Part shown: positions 33,600-45,424 of the stretch, piece after piece | Layout: each line of letters opens with the position of its first letter | Position numbering within the stretch: the first letter of the stretch is position 1 | DNA from: Eustoma russellianum | Taxonomy: Eukaryota > Streptophyta > Magnoliopsida > Gentianales > Gentianaceae | Assembly: GCA_036186865.1 (NCBI GenBank) | Contig: AP025067.1 | Span: 24,883,016-24,947,015 of the forward strand | Length of the DNA stretch: 64,000 bases | Direction of reading: 5' to 3' | Made by a program: the position numbers and the translations under genes | The notes under the pieces: generated by a model | Database searches by the model: none | Seen by the model: only the letters and a program-made list of their open reading frames with translations | What the model was told of the DNA's origin: nothing

Positions 33600-36060
33600 C
33601 CGACTAAGGCTACTTATCGGCTTCTCCAAGATCAGCATCGTTAATGAACAACTGCAGCTGCTGATCATATTCTATGGAGGCAGCAAAGTTGTACAAGTTG
33701 ACGATCTTTGAACCCTCCTTGTTGAAAAAGGTATCCAACTCAGATACATCATCAATGGCCCTAGTTTGCCCCATCTCCGCTATCAATGTCAGCAGGGCAT
33801 CTAGGTTGCCAGCAAGGAAGTCTAATATCTTAAATTCGGCCAAGGCTATCTTTTGGCCTCAGCTAATAGTTGATCATACTGAGCCAACTGCTGCTCGAGA
33901 TTGACCTTCTCTTCTTACGAAGAGCCTGCCTTTGACATGGCCTGGGTTGAGCCCAATTTAAGGTCCTGAATCTTGCCTCACCGCTTGTCCATAGTAAAGT
34001 AGGAGGTGACCAACTTGGTGTTAGGATCCTCCTTCCCCCTCCACAGATTGGCATTCTTGTCTTTGTATTTGCTGTTTTCAACCATGATTGCCTCAAGCTC
34101 CTTTGGTAGCTGCTCGTTAAGAGCGGTCAACCTATCGACTTGTTGCTTTTCTATCATAATAGCATCTCTAAATTCCTAGTCTCAATTCTACAACTCCAGT
34201 TCTTGACTTCTATACTACAAGACATCACCAAAAACGAGTTAGTTATGGAAAGCAACTAATTAAAAATTCTCTTGACTTGGAGGAAAACACTATAAGAAGA
34301 TTTACCACTACCATGTTATTATGTATAAGGTTGGTTAGTGTCTCTCTGGATAGCCTTTACGCTCTCCGTGCATCCACTAACAGAACTGAGATACTATTCA
34401 GCCTGAACGCAAATATCATGTTGGTGACTGAGTCAGCCTCGGTAAATCGCTCTGTCAGGGCGACACCGATCGAGGCTTCAACAATTTGTCATTGTGTTGG
34501 GGTGGATCCCCCCAATGTTTTCATTGCCAAGGAGTTTCAATCAGCGGTAGGGAAGGACATGCCTCTTTCATGACTCTTTTATTCTGTCTTAGAGTCAGAG
34601 CCACCTCTTCGACAGCCTCAATGCTTGATTCCATTGTTGCCAGCACCTGGGTGTTGATTGGCGCCGCTTTTGTGGCATCCTAATGGATTGCGAAAAAAGA
34701 CAAGTTTGAGCAGGTCAGCAAAAAAAACATAGGACAAAATCTAGGAACCTGATTCTAGTAGGACTTTCTCCTCCCATAGTTCATGGATCTATAATTATAT
34801 AGCTGAGGTGGGTGCCGCATGGCCTACCTCTTGTATCAGTAGTCTCCCAGTCTCATCAGCTGCTAGGACTGCCATCTCAGCCTTAGTAGGTAGGACATCT
34901 GTCGCTTTGCCCTTGCATTTGGCTGTCCTCTTTGTTGCGGCCTCATCAAGTCTGTTTTCATTCGAAGACATTGCTCCTACAAATAGAAATGTAATACATC
35001 AGCAACATAGTTGATAACAAAGAAAGCTAAGCTTTTTTTACTTGGACACATACTATTTATAATTTCCAAGTATCCTGACTCGGCCTGTCAAATTTAGGTC
35101 TCGTCACCAAGTGATCTAGGTCAGCCTTCTCAAGGACTGAGCCGTCCACTCTGAGCCAGTCAATGGTTGTAGTTTAATTTTGAAGACTTGACACCTCGTT
35201 AGTGAATTCTTTGCTCGGCTTCATGTTGTTGGCCGTACCAGCTTTCCAGACATTGAAATCCTTTACGTTGACCCTTCTTACGTAGAAGAACCAAAATTTC
35301 TAGTTCTTGGTGAAAGTCGGTATGTTTTTAGCACACTTGGACTCCTTACCTGGAGTCTACTTACTAAAATATTGCCAGCTAACATAGGTCTTACAGTTAA
35401 AGAGGCCTCTAAAATTCCAGACATCGAAATCTGCCTCAACGACCCTCAAGAAAAGAAGATAACACAACATCAACGTGAGCCCATTAGGCTTGCTCTGGGG
35501 AAGCTTAAGTCTATAAAATTCTAAGATTAGTCTTTGAGGCTCAAGAATAGGCAGAAAAAAACCAGACTTGAAGTACTCCTCGTAAACAGCCTTGTACCCT
35601 GCTAGAGGGTCATATGCTCTCCGACCAGACAGGGGCAAAATAGAATCAAATTGTGAACAATCTATTTTTTAACCTTACACAAGTGTGTGGGGTCGGTTAA
35701 GTTTAAGATACAGAAAAACTCCTGAACCTTTATAGATGGGGAACCTCTATGAATTGCACAAAAAGACAAGGTTGAAGGGTCAATGACCCGAGGGATAAAA
35801 GAAACCATCGTATGCTGTCTAAAAGTATATACTATTAGCAAAAATTGCGGCTTTGCCCCAGGAATGCTATTGCTAGGTCAATATCCCTGCTGAGCCCCCT
35901 CATAAGGGATCATGGTGCTCTTCAACATCTTAAGTGGGCGAGGTTGTCGTCAGAAACTGTCTTCTCTAAAAAAGAAGACGACTCGGTCCTTACTATGTGC
36001 CGTTGGTGTAGGAAAGAGTCTCTCAGCATCTTGCGAATCTACAGAATAAAAATTGAAGAC
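33600..36060 (-). pseudogene. antisense ORF (aORF) of the Tat-like Gypsy element
   Basis: Minus-strand coding remnant between integrase and 3' LTR. From its N-terminal side: HTMVSFIPRVIDPSTLSFCA (about 35760-35820), then 35638-35357 with LAGYKAVYEEYFKSGFFLPI, LPQSKPNGLTLMLCYLLFL and YVSWQYFSK. NQKFWFFYVRR-like and FNVWKAGTANNMKPSKEF segments follow (35300-35180). Then comes a Lys/Glu-rich, probably coiled-coil stretch (34130-33870) and a C-terminus ending LFINDADLGEADK (stop at 33610-33612). The N-terminal block resembles the 'putative gypsy-type transposon' domain (Pfam PF04195) reported in antisense ORFs of Tat elements. Function unknown. Several stops. Confidence 0.65.
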
Positions 36061-36552
36061 ATGATAAAAAATAGACGGAAAAAGACTTAAAATTGATGAA
36101 GAAGACAGAAGACTTACTTGAAGTTTGGATGGAGGAAGAAATAGGGTCGGAGGAGGAGTTCCTAACGGGTAGGACGAACGGGCACTGAAAGAGGTTTTGA
36201 GAGAATTTTTACAGGAAAAGTGAAAGTTTATGAGATGAAAAAAGAAGACAAAAATGGAATGAAGAAGAAAGGAAATGGCAAAAGGGAGTTTTAATCATCA
36301 AAAATTTAAGAGGAAATAAGATTTTTAGGGATTTCCCGCTTCTTGAATACAAAGCACCCGACAGAATAAATAAAAATACGGTTAAAAATGCTCCGAAATC
36401 TGCATGAGAGAATTTCATCATTACTGCCTGGTGATACTGAATCAGAGTTTGACATGTTAGAGACGTGCATCAATGGAATAGTGAGGAGTTCTGTCCGTTA
36501 CTAAAGGATCACTCTTCCCTCCTCTACTCAGCAAGCCTAATCCGGGGGCATC

Positions 36553-37467
36553 TGATGAGGAGAAAATGTGACATAGAATAACGATAAGTGTTTCCATCCC
36601 AATCCATCACAGTCAACGTTATTTGATCTTATAAAAACGCAAGGCACATTAGGTTCGCCCCACCTGTGCAGATCCAAAAGTAGGCAAGTTGGGGCGGCTC
36701 AAGAAATGCAGGCCGCCTTTTCTACACCGGTTCACGCCTTGGTCACCATTGGTGTGACCCACCCAGGCAAGGTCAAAGATGGTCAAGTCAATTGTCTGTC
36801 ATATCGGCTCAGCGCCAGCTTCCCACCACCAGGCATCTCAGCTCGGCCACACCAGTCAAACCAAGAAAAGACCTGGTATGCGCCACTTTCTAGTTTAGTT
36901 TAGCTATGAATCAGCTGTCACTTCGGTATAGGCTTGCGCCTCAGTCACTCATTACAGGTTGGCCATGGACCCAGTACCTAAACTTCGCTGCTTAGCCACA
37001 CTTTCAGGTTCTGAGGCGAATCTGCCTGGCTCAGCCAACCAGGCACTTGCCATCGAGCAATTTAGCCATACAACGTGGCATATGCCACCACCTGATGATC
37101 ATACAGAAGCATCTCATTAGCAAGACAGGACACATGGCACTCTCTCATAGCTCCTCAACATGCATCGATTCTCTAGAACATATAAAAGTGCGGAATACAT
37201 ACCACGAAAGACCATGTTTAATCCATTGAGAAAAAATCCCAGCCACAACACAAACAATAAGACATGTTTCTCTAATATTCTAGTATACAAATATGATGAA
37301 ACCCATAACTTGCTTGAGCGTCAGAGGATTTTCTCTGGAGCAATAGCTCCGGGGCCTCTAACGTTGTTAAACTTATACATGTTTCTGGAAACGTTAGTTC
37401 TGGCAACAAACTACGTCTGTGCAAGATTTAGACGCCGTTTTATCATTTTTGAATCATCTCTGATATA
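36553..37467 (+). repeat. Gypsy (Tat-like) 3' LTR
   Basis: Starts TGATGAGGAGAAAATG directly after the polypurine tract. Same layout as the 5' LTR, but clearly diverged by substitutions and indels, indicating an old insertion. Confidence 0.75.
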
Positions 37468-37646
37468 GGTAGATCTGATTTTTTGCCAGGAGAAGTGTGC
37501 ACCTCAGGCTTGGAAATTGTTACTTCCGGAACACCACGATACTTTTTGCAACGAATTTTGAATGAAGTAAAGTAGTTGTATTTTAAATTTTTATCCCAAA
37601 TTCAATCTACTAATCAAGCAGAACCGTACTTCTACAAAGTCGAGAA
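37468..37646. other. short spacer between Gypsy 3' LTR and Copia 2
   Basis: AT-rich flank with no recognised feature; target sequence of the Copia 2 insertion. Confidence 0.5.
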
Positions 37647-38207
37647 TGTTGGGTTGATGGAACTGAAGTCAGCCGAGCTGAAGTGGCTGAGCTCAGGAGG
37701 CCGAGCTCGAGGACTTAGAGTTGCGAGCTGATGCCAGTTTCAGAGGTGGCGAGCTGGATAGATGCAGCGCTGAGCAGAGCTACAGCCTCGGCCATATACC
37801 AGAAAATCACGGGACTGGATATATCTTGATTGAAGACTTGATTGATACGAATCTTGCTTAGATGAAAACTTCCGTGTCTATCTTTGGCATAAAGAATATC
37901 TTGTAAAATCCCATTTATGGTATGATTGTGATGTAAAAGGATAATTCCAAATTTCATACTAATCCTTTTACATCCCTATAAAAGATCCTTGTTAGACGCT
38001 GCCTTTGTAACCGAAAATTCGAGTTGGTGATAGTGAATTTCTTGGCTTGCCGTCGCCGTAGGTTTTTCTTCCCCTTGATGGTTTTCCCACGTTAAATCTT
38101 GTGTTCTTTGTTTTAAGTCTTTCTTTGTCAATTATCCATTACCTTTGTGTGTTCTTGCGTGCGTCGTTGTGATTGTTCCTCACTGATTCCGCGATTAGTT
38201 CTTAACA
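37647..38207 (+). repeat. Copia 2, 5' LTR
   Basis: TGTTGGGTTGATGG...GATTAGTTCTTAACA. It contains a TATA-like CCCTATAAAAGATCC (about 37974-37988) suited to be the promoter. Confidence 0.9.
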
Positions 38208-38221
38208 ACTGGTATCAGAGC

Positions 38222-39037
38222 CGAGAGTTCTCTGTTCGAGTGGGAGCAACGACCGATGACAGCAAATCAAGGATTGAGAGATTTGATGGATCAAACTTCG
38301 GTTTCTGGAAGATGCAGGTTGAAAGCTATCTATACCAGAGAGATCTATATCTGCCTCTTGAAGAGAAAGAGGTGAAACCTACTAACATGATGGATCGAGA
38401 ATGGGAGATTTTGGATCAAAAAGCGCTCGGTGCCATTAGCTTATCTCTAACCCAAACCGTTGTATTCAAAATCTCAAAGGAGAAGACCACAAAAGATGTG
38501 ATGAATGCATTAACAAGGATGTATGAGAAGCCCTCTGCCTCAAACAAGTTGCATTTGATGAAGAGGCTCTTCAACATGAAAAAGACGGAAAATAAAATGA
38601 TGCAGGAACACTTGGGTGAATTAAACACAATCACCAGTCAACTTGAATCGGTTGGGATTGTCTTTGACGATGAAGTTTTGGCCTTAGTGATACTGTCAAG
38701 TCTGTCTGACAGTTGGGATGGAGTTGTTATGGCTGTAAGCAACTCATCCGGAGAAGGTACATTAAAGTTTAAAAACGTGGTAGATGTGCTACTTGATGAA
38801 GATTCGAGGAGGAGAAACAGTGGCACCCCTAAAAGTTTCGGAGCCGCGCTGAACACAGAAGAGCGCGGCAGATCTGCTAAGAGAGGAAATGACAGAGATG
38901 GGAGATCGCAGTCCAGAAAGAGCAAGTCAAAGGGCTCGAATCTGAAAAGTATGGGGATGAGATACATTTTTCTCAAGCATCCAGGTCTGATAGTGATGGG
39001 CTGATTCTGAGCTGTGAGAGCCGATCCGACGCTCTCT
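38222..39037 (+). pseudogene. Copia 2 gag
   Basis: Capsid gene. The frame reads IERFDGSNFGFWKMQVESYL, LGAISLSLTQTVVFKISKEK, HLMKRLFNMKKTENKMMQEH and ILSSLSDSWDGVVMAVSNSS, the UBN2-type gag of plant Copia elements, then an Arg/Lys/Ser-rich tail. It shifts frame near 38955 and stops at 39002. The CCHC zinc knuckle expected after the basic tail is absent: protease sequence follows within about 80 bp in another frame, suggesting a deletion. Confidence 0.85.
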
Positions 39038-40600
39038 GGATTTTTGATACCGGTGCCTCATTTCATGCTACCTCAAATAGAGATTACTTTACAAATTACA
39101 AAAGTGGAAACTTTGGAAAAGTGTATCTCAGGGATGATGACTCCTGTGATATTATTGGCAAAGGGGATATCACGCTAGCGCTACCAGACGGAAGACAACT
39201 GAAGCTGCTTCAAGCAAGACATGTACCTCGGCTGACCAAGAACTTGATCTCAATTACACAACTGGCTGATGACTCTGACCTAGAGGGAAGATTCAGCATA
39301 AGTCATTGGAAGTTAGTCAAAGGGTCCTTGATTATAGCCCAGGGTTCGAGAGAGGGAACCCTCTACAAGTTCTCAAACCAGAGCTCAGCGAACGTGGTCA
39401 GCTCGGCAAATGATGCTGAGCTGTGGCATCAGAGGCTTGGGCACATGAGTGTTAAGGGAATGAAGGTTATTGCATCCAAGAGGAAAATAGGAGGTCTATC
39501 CAACTTTCATGTACCATTGTGTGAATCTTGTGTACTAGGGAAATAGAAAGCAGTTAGCTTTATAACGCACAAGAGATGTCACAGAGCTGAAAAGTTGGAA
39601 CTTGTACACACGAATGTTTGGGGGCCTTCAGATCTGCCTTCTCTGAATGGCTCACGTTATTATGTCACCTTCATCGATGACTCAACGAGGAAGCTGTGGG
39701 TGTACTTTATGAAACACAAGTCTGACGTATTTAATATCTTCAAGAGATGGAGAAGTCTTGTTGAGAATGAAACGGAGCTGAAGCTGAAGTGCTTGAGGTC
39801 GGACAACGGTGAAGAGTACTGCAACAAAGAATTTGAGGACTACTGTGCTGAGAATGGAATCAGGAGAGAAAAAACGGTGCCAAGAACACCTCAACATAAT
39901 GGTGTCGCTGAAAGGATGAACAGAACGATCTGTGAAAGGGCAAGGAGTATGAGGATACATGCCGACCTGCCGAAATATTTCTGGGCCGAGGCGGTGAACA
40001 CTGTTGTCTATCTGATTAACAGAGGACCTTCTACTGCCATTGACTGCAAACTTCCTGAAGAAGAGTGGACTGGCAAGGAAATTTCTCTTGCCCATGTCAA
40101 ATTGTTTGGTTGCACTGCCTACGCACCACTGAAGCCAGACGAGAGATCAAAACTCGACCCCAAGTCTAAGGTATGTTCCCTAATTGGCTACAGTGGGGAT
40201 AGTTTTGGATACAGACTGTGGGATCATGAAGCAAGAAAGGTAATCAGAAGTAAAGATGTAGTTTTCAACGAAAACATACTTTACAAAGACAGAGTGAAGA
40301 AGGAGAAGCAGCCCCTGGAGCCTAAGTACTTTGAGCAAAGTGACTGTGGTCATGCTGAGCCAAGCAGACCTGCTGACCAGACAGCCAAGGCGCTGACCTC
40401 GGATCATAAAACTCATGAAGAGCAAGTCACACCACCCATTGCTGTTCAGAGAGAGAGAGGAGAACCATCACTGCACCTGTTAGGTTCTCACCTTCACTTT
40501 ACTATTTGCTTCTTACTGACTATGATGATCCGAGCTGCTATGAAGAAGCCATATGTTCTGAGAAAAGTGAAGACTAGAGGTCAAGCATGGAGGATGAGAT
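39038..40600 (+). pseudogene. Copia 2 protease and integrase
   Basis: Protease active-site motif LWIFDTGASFHATSN (about 39030-39075), then GAG-pre-integrase with AELWHQRLGHMSVKGMKVIA and CESCVLGK, followed by TAG at 39544. The integrase core from 39595 has VTFIDDSTRKLWVYF (first Asp), LRSDNGEEYCNKEF (second Asp) and TPQHNGVAERMNRTICERAR (catalytic Glu): a complete D-D-E set. It continues into HVKLFGCTAYAPL and IGYSGDSFGYRLWD. The 335-codon frame ends near 40602. Apart from the TAG and a frame change towards RT it is well preserved. Confidence 0.88.
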
Positions 40601-42077
40601 GACCTCTCTGCAGAGGAACTTCACCTGGGATCTTGTGAAGATACCACCAGGGAAGAAGGCTATTCAGAACAAATGGGTGTACAGGTTGAAGCAATAGGCT
40701 GACGGCAAACTGAAGTACAAGGCACGACCTGTTATGAAAGGATTCCAACAGAAGGTTGGGGTTGACTTCACCGAAATCTTCTCACCTGTGGTCAAGTTGT
40801 CAACTATCAAAATTGTTCTTAGTATTACAGCCGCAGAAGACCTGCACTTGGAACAGCTTGACGTGAAAATGGCCTTTCTTCACGGAGATCTTGAAGAGGA
40901 GATCTATATGATATAGCCACAGGGGTATAAGGTACCAGGCAAAGAAGATCTGGTATGCAAATTACAAAAGAGCTTGTACGGACTGAAGCAAGCTCTGAGG
41001 CAGTGGTATAAGAAGTTTGACAACTTTATGGCAGAGGCCGGCTACAAGCGCTGCCATGGGGATCACTACTGTTACTTCAAAAGATTTGAAGGTTCTTATA
41101 TTATTCTCCTACTTTATGTTGATGGCATGTTAATAGCAGGATGAAACACTGATGAAATCAAGAAGCTAAAGGAACAATTGGCCCAGAAATTCTCCATGAA
41201 GCATCTCGGCCCGGCGAAAAAGATACTGGGGCTCAGCATTGTAAGAGACAGGAAGAATCAAGTGCTGAGGCTGAGCCAAAGAGATTATATCTCCAAGGTA
41301 CTGAAAATATTCAATATGGAAAATGCAAAACCGGTGTCTACGCCTCTAGCAGGACAGTTCAAGAATTTGTCAAAAAGGCAATGTCCTAAGATGAAGGATG
41401 AACTTGAACGAATGAAAAAGATACCCTATGCCTCGTCCGTGGGTAGCTTGATGTATGCTATAGTGTGCACCCGGCCAGACATAGCCTACGCAGTGGGAGT
41501 TGTGAGCAGATTCATGTCAAATCCTGGTCCAGATCATTGGGCTGCAGTGAAGTGGATACTATACTTAGTGGGAACGCAAGACTTGACACTGCAGTTTGGC
41601 AACGATGATATGAACTTGCTCGGCTTTGTAGACTCTGATATGGCTGGAGACGTTGATGAATGCAAGAGTACTACAGGGTATGTTTTCAAGCTGAATAGTG
41701 CTGCAATCACTTGGGTATCAAGATTGCAGAAAATTGTGGCATTGTCAACAACTGAAGTTGAGTATATGACAGCAGTTGAAGCTACCAAGGAACTGGTATG
41801 GCTGAAGAGTTTGCTAAATGAGCTGAAGCATCCTCAGGTTGGTTACAAATTATTCAGTGATAGTCAGAGTGCGATTCAGTTGGCTAGAAACTCTGCTTAT
41901 CATGCAAGAACGAAGCATATTGACATCAGATATCATTACATAAGAGACATACTCGAGGCAAAACAGTTTGACTTGGAGAAAACTCATATAAGCCAGGATC
42001 CAGCAGACATGATGACAAAGATTATTCCAAAAGAGAAGCTTGAGATCTGCAAGACTTCTCTTGGTCTTGTTACTTGA
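40590..42077 (+). pseudogene. Copia 2 reverse transcriptase and RNase H
   Basis: RT motifs: TEIFSPVVKLSTIKIVLS, QLDVKMAFLHGDLEEEIYM, KSLYGLKQALRQWYKKFD. The catalytic box reads YVDG (41115-41126) instead of YVDD. In-frame stops are TAG 40695-40697, TAG 40914-40916 and TGA 41142-41144. The 299-codon RNase H part (41178-42077) includes YASSVGSLMYAIVCTRPDIA, GFVDSDMAGDVDECKSTTGY and ARTKHIDIRYHYIRD, with stop at 42075. The stops are single-base changes in an otherwise good frame. Confidence 0.9.
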
Positions 42078-42160
42078 TGAAAGTGCTGAAATGGTGGCAA
42101 TCTGATGAAGAAGAAATTCACGAAGCGTTTGAGTTAAAGTCAGTTCAAAGTGGGAGATTT

Positions 42161-42709
42161 TGTTGGGTTGATGGAACTGAAGTCAGCCGAGCTGAAGTGG
42201 CTGAGCTCAGGAGGCCGAGCTCGAGGACTTAGAGTTGCGAGCTGATGCCAGTTTCAGAGGTGCCGAGCTGGATAGATGCAGCGCCGAGCAGAGTTTCAGC
42301 CTCGGCCATATACAAGAAAATCACAGGACTGGATATATCTTGATTGATACGAATCTTGCTTAGATGGAAACTTCCATGTCTATCTTTGGCATAAAGAATA
42401 TCTTGTAGAATCCCATTTATGGTATGATTATGATGTAAAAGGATAATTCCAAATTTCATACTAATCCTTTTACATCCCTATAAAAGATCCCTGTTAGACA
42501 CTGCCTTTGTAACCGAAAATTTGAGTTGGTGATAGTGAATTTCTTGGCTTGCCGCTGCCGTGGGTTTTTCTTCTCCTTGAGGGTTTTCCCACGTTAAATC
42601 TTGTGTTTTTCGTTTTAAGTCTTTATTTGTTAATTATCCATTACCTTTGTGCGCTCTTCCGTGCGTTGTTGTGATTGTTCCTCTCTGATTCCGCGATTAG
42701 TTCTTAATA
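42161..42709 (+). repeat. Copia 2, 3' LTR
   Basis: Same sequence as the 5' LTR with few changes. The terminal CTTAACA has become CTTAATA. Confidence 0.9.
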
Positions 42710-44015
42710 AAGAAGAACCTCTCCAGCCTGGTAAACACAAACGAGACTCCTCTTTTTTGGTCCAGCTCCCAAAAAGTCGCTGTCCTGAATGAGTAATATG
42801 ATATAAATAATGATACTCTAGCTTCTCAAAAGAACTTTAAGTAAACCGAAACAACCTCGTGATGAATAAATAATTTGAAATGGCTGTCTAGGCCCCGGCC
42901 CCTAATGTGTCAGACCAGATTTCTCTTTCTGTCGCTTCCATGAAAGTCAATGTCTTGCATGTATAATGATGGTATAAATAATGGTACCTTAGCTGGATTA
43001 AAACAGTCAAGGTAAACGCAAAGGACATTTTGACAGTTTACTATGAAAAAAAAATTTAAAACCTGTCCAAGTCTGTTGGAGTTGCAATTTCCGAACGTAT
43101 GGGTAGATCCCAACTGTAAAATATTCCTTGTTTACCAAGAAAGTCATAGCGAAAAGTTGAAGTTAAACGAGTGTCAGAGTAGAGTTCCACTATTTAAATA
43201 TCCATCATCGCCAATCACATGGTTTTTTTTAACGAAACAATTACTTAGTTTAGATAAACATTCTGTCATAAGATGCCATATATTTTTTTATATAACGAAG
43301 GCAGATCCTTCTTTATTTTATTGGTGATCCATATTTAGGGCGGAGGAAAAACTGCTTTTATTACACGATATAAAAGAAAAATTAACCTAACATTACAACA
43401 GAAGAACGAAATACCAATCTAAGAAAGCCGAGTTCAGGATATTATTTTTCCTTTACCGTGGGTTTCAACTTGTAAAGAAGGAGGATGTATATCCTTTTTT
43501 GCATGCCGGTGCTTGCGAAAGGAGGAGGAGGTATATCCTTTTGTGTATGAGTGTATGTGTAAAAATATATATATATATACATACATATATGGTTTAAAAC
43601 ATCCAAACCTTCTTAACATCAGTACGGATATTAGTGAAATTGGTTAACCCCCTGTGTACTCAACCGTAGCATAATCGTAATATACAATTATGTTATATAT
43701 TTAAAATGATAAGCCATAAATACATAAACCCACACCAATTTCATAATAAGATAAGAGCCTTGTCGCTAATTTAAAAGAAATCGATATTATTACTTAATAA
43801 TGCCTTATTTACGTATTTGATCAAGATTACTGTCACTTCAAAGCATGAAGTTCAATGCCTCATGGTTAAGTTGACGCTCTTTGAAAACTTTAGGGATATC
43901 CAATATCAGTTTTGATTTCTAAGTACACAGACTGTTTGAACAGCTTTAGAGACATAATTGATATCAGTACACAGAATGTTTAAACAGCTTTAGAGACATA
44001 ATTGATATCAGTTTT
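42710..44015. other. unassigned spacer with a diverged duplication
   Basis: No gene recognised. Two segments resemble each other: 42770-42850 and 42945-43015 (TAATATGATATAAATAATGATAC versus a similar run, both ending in AAGTAAAC/AGGTAAAC). A TATATATATATA run lies near 43567-43578. A 44-bp unit is tandemly duplicated at 43923-44010. Confidence 0.5.
43923..44010. repeat. 44-bp tandem duplication next to Copia 3
   Basis: GTACACAGACTGTTTGAACA...TTGATATCA at 43923-43966 is repeated at 43967-44010 with two changes. It ends five bases before the Copia 3 LTR at 44016. Confidence 0.85.
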
Positions 44016-44806
44016 TGTTGGAAAAAATAGAAGGAATACGGACAACAAATAATAAAAATCGGCCGAGACATGACTAGATGGTCACTATCTTTAAAGCAAT
44101 TTTGCCTTTACCGATGAGCAAAGGTAGTCTTCAAGCAAATGCTTCCCACGATATCACGATTTACTCCCTTTCTTTTGCTCTAAGAGAGAGAGAGTTTGAA
44201 CTTGCTAATAGAAGAGATTGATAGTGGAGAAAGAAGAAGAGAAAGTTGGAGGAAGAGCAATGCTGAAATTTCAGAATTTTTCAAAAGTTCTTGTATATAA
44301 TTTAAGATAGCAATGCCTATTATTTATAGGCCTTGGATTGTGTAAATACCACTTTGAAAACCCGTTTTAGCAGATTAATTAACCTCCATGTCAGTTACAT
44401 AACGTTCATGTATGAAGGGAGATGATTCTTGGATCAAAAGTTGCAATTCAAAGTGAAAAGTCCTATCTTTTGGCACATCGATGGATGTTGGACAGAGACC
44501 TCTAACTTTGCACCCTGCCAACTTCGATCGATCGATGTCACATCCATCGATCTATGTGATCGATCGATGTTGGACAGAGAGCTCCAACTTTGTTCTATAC
44601 CACATCGATTGATCGATGTGATCGATCTATGTCCAACAGAACACTCAACTTCATTTCAGCTTTCACTTGGTTCGATCCAACTTACACATGGATCAATCCA
44701 AGTGATTTTTTACAAGTTCAAAGTGTTCAAATCATCTTTTATTCTCCCAAACAACATCTTACATGCTTTTATGTAAGTTTGGAGCAAATTTTAAAGTACT
44801 TTAGAC
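44016..44806 (-). repeat. Copia 3, 3' LTR (minimum extent)
   Basis: Contains a GAGAGAGAGA run, TATTTATAGGCCTTG and the ATCGATCGATG palindrome cluster (44480-44640). The right border could lie as far as about 45150. Confidence 0.7.
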
Positions 44807-45424
44807 GTACTTTTCCAAAATACCCCACATGGTCCAAACTTATATACAAACATTTCCCAACATTAATAAGCCAATCTCTCTACTATCAAACGAAGATAAT
44901 GACACATAACGAAGTAGTGACAAACGTCTTGAACTGAATATTAGTACAATTTATAGTTATATAAACGGAAATAGGGTGAAAACCATCTTGAACCATATAT
45001 CTCACTACTGTTTATATGAGCACACAAATGACATGCCATTATCTAACTTTTTACAAGTTTGCGGTGTGATGCATTAATGGCCCTGCACCCAATCCTAGGA
45101 TACATAAGTGATATTGAGAGTTTTCCAGGCTCTCATAGGAAGCGACCCTACTTCCACACTTATATAGGTGATATTCATCAAGTGTATACTGCATCACACT
45201 ACCACCTTTAATGGATATGAATTATCCATTAAAAGATTTAAATCTCACCCTCAAACATGCAGTGAGTACTCTCCTCAGGCATTGACACATGAAGGGACAT
45301 GTATGATAGTACTTAACAAAACTCTTCTACAATGTGTTTTTACCACATTGAACTCCGTTTGTAGGATATCTAGTAATAATTAGTCGGGTTCCTGTCATAG
45401 AGAGTTCACATCAGATGGAATTAG

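Larger units (their letters stand above)
21192..37467 (+). mobile_element. Ty3/Gypsy retrotransposon, Tat-like lineage, interrupted and decayed
   Basis: Plus-strand Gypsy element with related LTRs at 21192-22039 and 36553-37467. Internal order: gag (22200-23520), a 5.3-kb insertion of two solo LTRs, protease/RT remnants (28826-30300), RNase H plus a second RNase H (30420-31255), integrase (31500-32640), and an antisense ORF (33600-36060) before the polypurine tract TCCGGGGGCA (36541-36550). Gypsy order RT-RH-INT, a second RNase H and an antisense ORF before the 3' LTR together point to the Tat clade. Without the insertion the element is about 11 kb. TSD not found; LTR ends approximate. Many stops and frameshifts. 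Confidence 0.85.
37647..42709 (+). mobile_element. Ty1/Copia retrotransposon 2, complete, relatively young
   Basis: LTRs 37647-38207 (561 bp) and 42161-42709 (549 bp) are nearly identical; the length difference is one 12-bp tandem duplication (TTGATTGAAGACTTGATTG region) plus scattered substitutions. Primer site TGGTATCAGAGC at 38210-38221; polypurine tract AAGTGGGAGATTT just before 42161. Flanks GAGAA and AAGAA match at 4 of 5 bases. Internal domains in Copia order on the plus strand: gag, protease, GAG-pre-integrase, integrase, RT, RNase H. Isolated stops disable it. Confidence 0.93.

Noticed and set aside
33674..35014. Plus-strand ORFs (33674-33904, 34277-34573, 34808-35014)
   Set aside because: Opposite strand to the better supported antisense ORF of the Gypsy element; Ser/Ala-rich compositions typical of shadow frames.
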